A stretch of DNA of 10,800 nucleotides from the NCBI GenBank assembly GCA_030639105.1, contig DAOWDI010000182.1, positions 1-10,800 of the forward strand. The letters are read 5' to 3'. Position numbers and translations under genes: made by a program. Below, in pieces: positions 7,027 to 10,800 of this stretch. The DNA is from Gammaproteobacteria bacterium (GTDB taxonomy: Bacteria > Pseudomonadota > Gammaproteobacteria > Ga0077536). Position 1 is the stretch's first letter. Every line of letters starts with the position of its first letter. The notes beneath the pieces were generated by a model, which was not told where the DNA came from, made no database searches, and was given only the letters and a program-made list of their open reading frames with translations.

Positions 7027-8052
7027 ATGGACGATCAGGCTCCCGCACGGGGAGAAGACGACGAACAAAGCGGTGGATGGATAACGACATTTGCCGATTT
7101 GATGTCGCTGCTGATGTGTTTCTTCGTGCTGCTACTTTCCTTTGCCGAGATGGACCTCAATAAATTCAAGGCGATCGCGGGATCCATGCGCCTGGCATTC
7201 GGGGTGCAGCGTGAGGTAAAAGCACCGGACACCCCGGTGGGAACCAGCATTATCGCGCAGGAATTCAGCCCCGGGCGGCCGCAGCCTACCGCGATCAACG
7301 AAGTCCGGCAATCCACGATGGATGCGAACAAGCAGACGCTCGAGTTCACTGATGCCCATCCGAGCGAGGTTGACGAACCCGATCCCAATGACGGCGGCGG
7401 AGCAGGGCCCAATGGTATGGGGCGGCAGGAATTCGCAAAGACGCTGGCTGACGCCGAGACATTGATGGCGGTACTCAAGGAGGAGATCGATAAAGGTATG
7501 GTCCAGATCGAAACCGTGGGTAAGAAGATCATCATACGGATCCGGGAAAAGGCTTCGTTCCCCTCAGGTGCGGCGCATTTTCGTTCCGGGTTCCTGCCGG
7601 TGGTTGCCAAGTTACGGCAGTCGCTGAGCACCATAGATGGCACCATCGTCGTTGCCGGGCATACGGACAATGTCCCAATTAAGACAGCCAGATTTCGTTC
7701 CAATTGGGATTTGTCCGCGGCGCGTGCGGTATCGGTCGTCCATGAGTTGCTCAACAACGTCGATCTCGATCCGGTACGTTTCCTCGTCGAGGGACATGGA
7801 GATGCCCACCCTTTGGCGCCAAACGACACGGCGGCGAATCGAGCGCTGAACCGCCGCGTCGAGATGACGATTCAGCAAGGGAACAACCAAGATATCGCGA
7901 CCGAGGAGCCAATTGCGGCCCCGTTGACACAATCATCGGGAGGCGGAACCGAGGTGGACTTTGATGGGCGCCAAGCCGAGCAAGTCGCCGATGCAACAAA
8001 CCCCGCCGAACCGGCGGTCGTCGCCGCGAGCAAGCCGGCCGGGAACCCGTAA
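7027..8052 (+). CDS. pomB: Flagellar stator protein PomB (MotB family, Na+ type)
   Basis: Stator subunit that binds the driving ion and anchors the complex to peptidoglycan. The single membrane helix (about 18-40) carries the ion-binding Asp24 in Thr-Phe-Ala-Asp-Leu-Met-Ser-Leu-Leu-Met-Cys, as in Vibrio PomB. The following segment, with Gly-Thr-Ser-Ile-Ile-Ala-Gln-Glu-Phe at 72-80, is also PomB-like. A Gly/Pro/Asp-rich linker (about 108-132) leads to the OmpA-like peptidoglycan-binding domain (about 165-282). That domain holds Gly-His-Thr-Asp-Asn at 211-215, Leu-Ser-Ala-Ala-Arg-Ala at 229-234 and Asn-Arg-Arg-Val-Glu at 275-279. Residues 285-341 are an Ala/Pro/Glu/Thr-rich, probably disordered tail. 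The gene starts 11 bases after pomA with little ribosome-binding signal, suggesting translational coupling. Confidence 0.95.
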   Translation: MDDQAPARGEDDEQSGGWITTFADLMSLLMCFFVLLLSFAEMDLNKFKAIAGSMRLAFGVQREVKAPDTPVGTSIIAQEFSPGRPQPTAINEVRQSTMDANKQTLEFTDAHPSEVDEPDPNDGGGAGPNGMGRQEFAKTLADAETLMAVLKEEIDKGMVQIETVGKKIIIRIREKASFPSGAAHFRSGFLPVVAKLRQSLSTIDGTIVVAGHTDNVPIKTARFRSNWDLSAARAVSVVHELLNNVDLDPVRFLVEGHGDAHPLAPNDTAANRALNRRVEMTIQQGNNQDIATEEPIAAPLTQSSGGGTEVDFDGRQAEQVADATNPAEPAVVAASKPAGNP

Positions 8053-8065
8053 TGAGGATACAGTG

Positions 8066-8653
8066 ATGACTACCGAACGCAGAAAATACTTCAGGGTCCA
8101 GGATATCGCGTTAGTGAAATACCGCGTCATCCAGAGCGATATGCTCGAATACGAACGCCGCAGCGTGTACTTGAATCAGGTCAAAGTAGAGAATGCGCGG
8201 GCCGCGCTGTATGGCTTGGAGACGCACCTGCAGGAAGTATTCGAAAAAATTCGTCGCAACGATCCGACGATGGTCGAGGCGATGGAGCTTATCAACCGCA
8301 AAATCAACCTTCTCGAGCGCGTCATTTCACTTGAGAATGCACCGCTCGAAGCAGATGATCATCTCGAACACCAACCCAGGGAAATCAACCTCAGCGGCGG
8401 CGGGATGGCCATAGCGGCCGAATGTCCGCTCGCTGTCGGCGCGCACCTTGCTATCGATCTCGTATTGCTGCCAGATAACGACCCGATGCGCATCTTCGGC
8501 AAGGTCCTCGACAGCCGTAAGGGTGAAGGCGGTCAGTATGATATATCGATCGTATTCGACGAAATCCGCGAGGAAGACCAGGACCGGCTAGTCCAGCATG
8601 TCTTGCGGCGCCAAGCCGAGGGCCTGCGTTCCTCACGCCAGACCTCCGGCTAG
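8066..8653 (+). CDS. PilZ-domain protein with long helical insertion, probable c-di-GMP receptor
   Basis: Protein of 195 residues probably binding cyclic di-GMP in the cytosol. The N-terminal Arg5-Arg6-Lys-Tyr-Phe-Arg10 supplies the PilZ RxxxR motif, and Asn108-Leu-Ser110-Gly-Gly-Gly113 supplies (D/N)xSxxG. Both are intact but about 97 residues apart, where most PilZ domains have a few tens. Residues about 25-92 between them are predicted mostly helical, with regularly spaced Leu, Ile, Val and Ala, suggesting a coiled coil or oligomerisation segment. The remaining beta-rich PilZ half runs from 106 to about 165. The start is ATG 8066, with GAGG at 8054-8057 at good distance, 13 bases after the pomB stop. 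The frame stays open back into pomB, but that extension is an out-of-frame reading of pomB. Its position suggests control of the stator by c-di-GMP, as YcgR and FlgZ do elsewhere. Confidence 0.85.
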   Translation: MTTERRKYFRVQDIALVKYRVIQSDMLEYERRSVYLNQVKVENARAALYGLETHLQEVFEKIRRNDPTMVEAMELINRKINLLERVISLENAPLEADDHLEHQPREINLSGGGMAIAAECPLAVGAHLAIDLVLLPDNDPMRIFGKVLDSRKGEGGQYDISIVFDEIREEDQDRLVQHVLRRQAEGLRSSRQTSG

Positions 8654-8659
8654 GCCGGA
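8645..8659. terminator. Hairpin between convergent PilZ and dcd genes
   Basis: TCCGGC-TAG-GCCGGA forms a perfect 6-base-pair stem with a 3-base loop. The loop is exactly the TAG stop codon of the PilZ gene, and only 7 bases separate the two convergent genes. Only two T residues follow on the plus strand, so it is at best a weak terminator. A second small inverted repeat, TGCC-TTC-GGCA, follows within the dcd 3' end. Together they may limit read-through. Confidence 0.35.
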
Positions 8660-8660
8660 T

Positions 8661-9227
8661 TCATGCCTTCGGCAAGGTAACACCAGTCTGACTCTGATAC
8701 TTTCCCCGGCGATCGCGATAGGAGATCTCGCAGCTCTCATCCGACTCCAGAAATATGACCTGCGCGACCCCTTCATTGGCATAGATCTTCGCTGGAAGGG
8801 GTGTCGTATTGGAGAATTCAAGTGTCACATGCCCTTCCCACTGTGGTTCGAGCGGCGTGACGTTGACGATAATACCGCAGCGGGCATAAGTCGATTTGCC
8901 GAGACATAGCGTAAGCACATTACGTGGGATCCGGAAATATTCGAGCGTTCGGGCGAGCGCGAAAGAGTTCGGCGGAATGATGCACACGTCCCGGTTCACA
9001 TCGACGAAGCTCTCCGGGTCGAAGTTCTTTGGATCGACGATGGCCGAGTTGATGTTGGTAAAGACCTTGAATTCTGGTGCGCAGCGAATATCGTAGCCGT
9101 AGCTCGAAACGCCGAAGGAGATCACGCGTTCGCCGTCGATCTCCCGGATCTGCCCGGGTTCGAAGGGGTCGATTAAGCCGTGTGCCGCCACCATACGCTT
9201 GATCCAGCGGTCTGATTTAAGGGGCAT
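8661..9227 (-). CDS. dcd: dCTP deaminase
   Basis: Deaminates dCTP to dUTP, feeding dUMP for thymidylate synthesis. The 188-residue product has the length and motifs of the Pseudomonas-type enzyme rather than the 193-residue E. coli one. These include Ser-Ser-Tyr-Gly-Tyr-Asp-Ile-Arg at 41-48, Ile-Pro-Pro-Asn-Ser-Phe-Ala at 84-90, and the nucleotide-binding Gly-Lys-Ser-Thr-Tyr-Ala-Arg at 110-116. Thr-Pro-Leu-Glu-Pro at 124-128 precedes the catalytic Glu137 in Val-Thr-Leu-Glu-Phe. The C-terminal Gln-Thr-Gly-Val-Thr-Leu-Pro-Lys-Ala closes over the substrate in homologues. The start lies 9 bases after the apbC stop on the same strand, so the two genes are probably co-transcribed. The ATG start gives the expected Met-x-x-Lys-Ser-Asp N-terminus. 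Confidence 0.96.
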   Translation of the reverse strand: MPLKSDRWIKRMVAAHGLIDPFEPGQIREIDGERVISFGVSSYGYDIRCAPEFKVFTNINSAIVDPKNFDPESFVDVNRDVCIIPPNSFALARTLEYFRIPRNVLTLCLGKSTYARCGIIVNVTPLEPQWEGHVTLEFSNTTPLPAKIYANEGVAQVIFLESDESCEISYRDRRGKYQSQTGVTLPKA

Positions 9228-9236
9228 GATGCAAAC

Positions 9237-10325
9237 TCACGTATTCTGAACGACGATATTGGGAAATTTCGCCGAGTAGTCCTTGGCGCACAAGGCCAAT
9301 TTGGCGGCAAGGCGACGGGCAATTTCACGATATATCTGGCTGGACCTCGAATCAGGCAGCAATGCGACGGTTGGCTTGCCGGTGTCCATACCTTCCCTGA
9401 TCTGAGTGTCCAGCGGTAGTGCTCCAAGCAGATCGATGCCATATTGTTGAGCCATCGATTCGCCGCCGCCAGAACCGAAGATGTGATCTTCGTGTCCACA
9501 CTGGCTGCAGATATGCACGCTCATGTTTTCAATAATGCCGAACACGGGCACGTCGACCTTTTCAAACATCTTGAGCGCCCTGCGCGCGTCCAACAGGGCG
9601 ATGTCCTGAGGCGTGGTAACGATGAGCGCACCACTGACCGGGATATTCTGGCACAGCGTCAGCTGGATATCGCCAGTCCCCGGCGGCAGGTCGATGATCA
9701 GGTAATCAATGTCCGTCCAGTTCGTGTCATTCAGTAGTTGCTCTAAGGCACCGGTCACCATCGGACCACGCCAGATCATCGCGGTGTCTTCTTCAATGAG
9801 GTTGCCGATAGATATGGACTGAATGCCGTAGCTAACGATCGGGTCCATAGACTGACCATCAGGCGACTCTGGTGCACCTTGCGCGCCAAGCATTCGAGGT
9901 TGGCTTGGCCCGTAGATATCGGCATCGAGAATTCCGACCTTTGCTCCCTCGTCGCGGAGCGCTAGCGCCAGGTTGGTTGCGGTTGTAGATTTTCCGACGC
10001 CGCCCTTACCGGAGGCGATCGCGACAATGTTGCGGACCTCGGAGAGTCGTTTTACGCTGTGTTGGACGGCATGCGCGACAATCTTGGCGCGGACATCGAA
10101 TTCGACGGTGAGGTTGTCGCCAAGCGCTTGAATGGGACCCCTCAGCGACTCTTCGAGTTCCGTTGCATAACGGGCCACGGGGAATCCAAGTTCGATCGCG
10201 ACACGGACGGAATTACCTTGTACCTCAATCGCTTTGACGGCGCCCGCGGACACCAGGTCAATCCCGAGATAAGGTTCAATCACCGCGGCGATGGCGGCAC
10301 TGATTTGTTCTTGCGTGACAGACAT
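9237..10325 (-). CDS. apbC: Iron-sulfur cluster carrier ATPase Mrp/ApbC
   Basis: P-loop ATPase of 362 residues that carries and transfers [4Fe-4S] clusters to target proteins. The N-terminal MIP18/DUF59-like domain spans about 4-80. The deviant Walker A motif Gly-Lys-Gly-Gly-Val-Gly-Lys-Ser-Thr is at 106-114, Asp134-Ala-Asp-Ile-Tyr-Gly follows, and the Walker B-like Ile-Asp-Leu-Pro-Pro-Gly-Thr-Gly-Asp is at 211-219. The cluster-binding Cys273-x-x-Cys276 lies just after Glu-Asn-Met-Ser and is followed by Phe-Gly-Ser-Gly-Gly-Gly. The start ATG at 10323-10325 gives the family N-terminus. The frame is open up to 10781, but that stretch is antisense to metG and unrelated. A GAGAG about 8 bases upstream is a fair ribosome binding site. 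The gene is divergent from metG, an arrangement also seen in enterobacteria, and followed by dcd. Confidence 0.95.
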   Translation of the reverse strand: MSVTQEQISAAIAAVIEPYLGIDLVSAGAVKAIEVQGNSVRVAIELGFPVARYATELEESLRGPIQALGDNLTVEFDVRAKIVAHAVQHSVKRLSEVRNIVAIASGKGGVGKSTTATNLALALRDEGAKVGILDADIYGPSQPRMLGAQGAPESPDGQSMDPIVSYGIQSISIGNLIEEDTAMIWRGPMVTGALEQLLNDTNWTDIDYLIIDLPPGTGDIQLTLCQNIPVSGALIVTTPQDIALLDARRALKMFEKVDVPVFGIIENMSVHICSQCGHEDHIFGSGGGESMAQQYGIDLLGALPLDTQIREGMDTGKPTVALLPDSRSSQIYREIARRLAAKLALCAKDYSAKFPNIVVQNT

Positions 10326-10356
10326 AAGGGCACTCTCGATTATTAAATGGTCGGCT

Positions 10357-10362
10357 ATTTTA
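10357..10362 (-). promoter_or_regulatory. Possible -10 element for apbC
   Basis: On the minus strand the hexamer TAAAAT (one mismatch to TATAAT) lies about 30 bases before the apbC start, in the 159-base gap divergent from metG. No good -35 hexamer is found at the usual spacing, and no clear metG promoter could be picked out of 10363-10484. Confidence 0.25.
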
Positions 10363-10484
10363 CACAAAGAGCCGGTCCCGGCGCATAGTATCGGGGTTCG
10401 CGAGGTGTTAACGTACCGCGACCGAATGATGGGCCGAAAATAACTGGCCGTAAGCGCCAAGTATCCCCGCAAAGACTGATCACA

Positions 10485-10800
10485 ATGACCAAGGATAAGC
10501 GAAAAATCCTCGTAACGAGTGCGTTGCCGTATGCCAATGGCCCCATCCATATCGGCCACCTCGTTGAATATATTCAGACCGATATCTGGGTGCGTTTTCA
10601 GAAAATGCGCGGTAACGAATGTTATTACGTCTGCGCCGATGATGCCCATGGGACCCCGATCATGCTCAAGGCCGAGCAGGAGGGCGAGACCCCTGAGGCC
10701 TTGATCGAGCGCATCGGCATGGAGCATCGCCAGGATTTTTCCGGGTTCGGGATCGAATTCGATAATTACCACTCCACGCACTGTGCGGAGAATAAGGAGA
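10485..10800 (+). CDS. metG: Methionyl-tRNA synthetase, N-terminal part (runs off window)
   Basis: Charges tRNA-Met with methionine. Only the first 105 codons are present; the gene continues beyond the window. After a short Lys/Asp-rich start, the product shows the class I synthetase beginning [10 protein letters not shown]. The HIGH signature (His-Ile-Gly-His) follows at residues 22-25, then Tyr-Ile-Gln-Thr-Asp-Ile-Trp-Val-Arg and Ala-Asp-Asp-Ala-His-Gly-Thr-Pro. The zinc-binding cysteines and the KMSKS motif would lie further on. The ATG at 10485 is chosen by alignment with the family start; no clear Shine-Dalgarno sequence precedes it. It is divergent from apbC with a 159-base gap that must hold both promoters. 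Confidence 0.96.
   Translation, partial: MTKDKRKILVTSALPYANGPIHIGHLVEYIQTDIWVRFQKMRGNECYYVCADDAHGTPIMLKAEQEGETPEALIERIGMEHRQDFSGFGIEFDNYHSTHCAENKE

Noticed and set aside
7035..7829. Minus-strand open frame of 264 codons across pomB.
   Set aside because: Ser-rich antisense shadow of pomB, whose Asp24 and OmpA-like motifs confirm the plus-strand frame.
7961..8065. Upstream extension of the PilZ frame by 35 codons.
   Set aside because: It is an out-of-frame reading of the pomB 3' end; ATG 8066 has a GAGG ribosome binding site and gives the PilZ-type N-terminus.
10326..10781. In-frame upstream extension of apbC by 152 codons.
   Set aside because: It is antisense to metG and the intergenic region, and matches no Mrp family N-terminus; the ATG at 10323-10325 gives the expected protein.
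1..10800. Defence system, mobile element, CRISPR array, prophage or biosynthetic cluster.
   Set aside because: No transposase, integrase, phage, nuclease or Cas-like protein, no spaced direct repeats and no tRNA were found; the genes are housekeeping and motility genes.

Overview
The window looks like ordinary chromosome from a motile gammaproteobacterium, probably one living with sodium (marine, brackish or alkaline). Three things point there. The metG / mrp(apbC) divergent pair followed by a Pseudomonas-like 188-residue dCTP deaminase is gammaproteobacterial in style. Siroheme synthase is the fused CysG form. The flagellar stator is of the Na+-driven PomA/PomB type. Base composition is moderately GC-rich, coding density is high, and no insertion sequence, phage gene, CRISPR array, tRNA or rRNA is visible.

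Layout. Positions 157-3568 hold four plus-strand genes: a 12-helix major facilitator transporter of unknown substrate, a HutX/ChuX-type cytosolic heme carrier with a TTG start, a YeeZ-like extended-SDR (NAD(P)-binding) protein, and aspartate 1-decarboxylase PanD. PanD starts only 9 bases after the SDR gene. Positions 3633-6024 hold two minus-strand genes: an OmpR-type response regulator with no kinase beside it, and the siroheme synthase cysG. The 253-base gap between them contains two fused perfect 12-base palindromes and a very short open frame with a near-perfect ribosome binding site.

Positions 6131-8653 form the motility unit: a sequence resembling a flagellar sigma-28 promoter, then pomA, pomB and a PilZ-domain protein, tightly spaced and most likely one transcript. 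The PilZ protein keeps both c-di-GMP-binding signatures, but they are separated by a roughly 97-residue helical insertion. The arrangement suggests that a c-di-GMP receptor is made together with the stator it may control. This is the most interesting part of the window.

Positions 8661-10325 hold dcd and apbC/mrp on the minus strand (apbC first, 9-base gap), converging on the PilZ gene. Divergent from apbC, metG (methionyl-tRNA synthetase) begins at 10485 and runs off the end of the window.

Functionally these are mostly housekeeping genes (pantothenate precursor, siroheme, dUMP supply, Fe-S cluster carrier, tRNA charging) with a motility operon in the middle. I see no defence island or biosynthetic cluster. 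Apart from the PilZ-stator linkage, the observations are modest.
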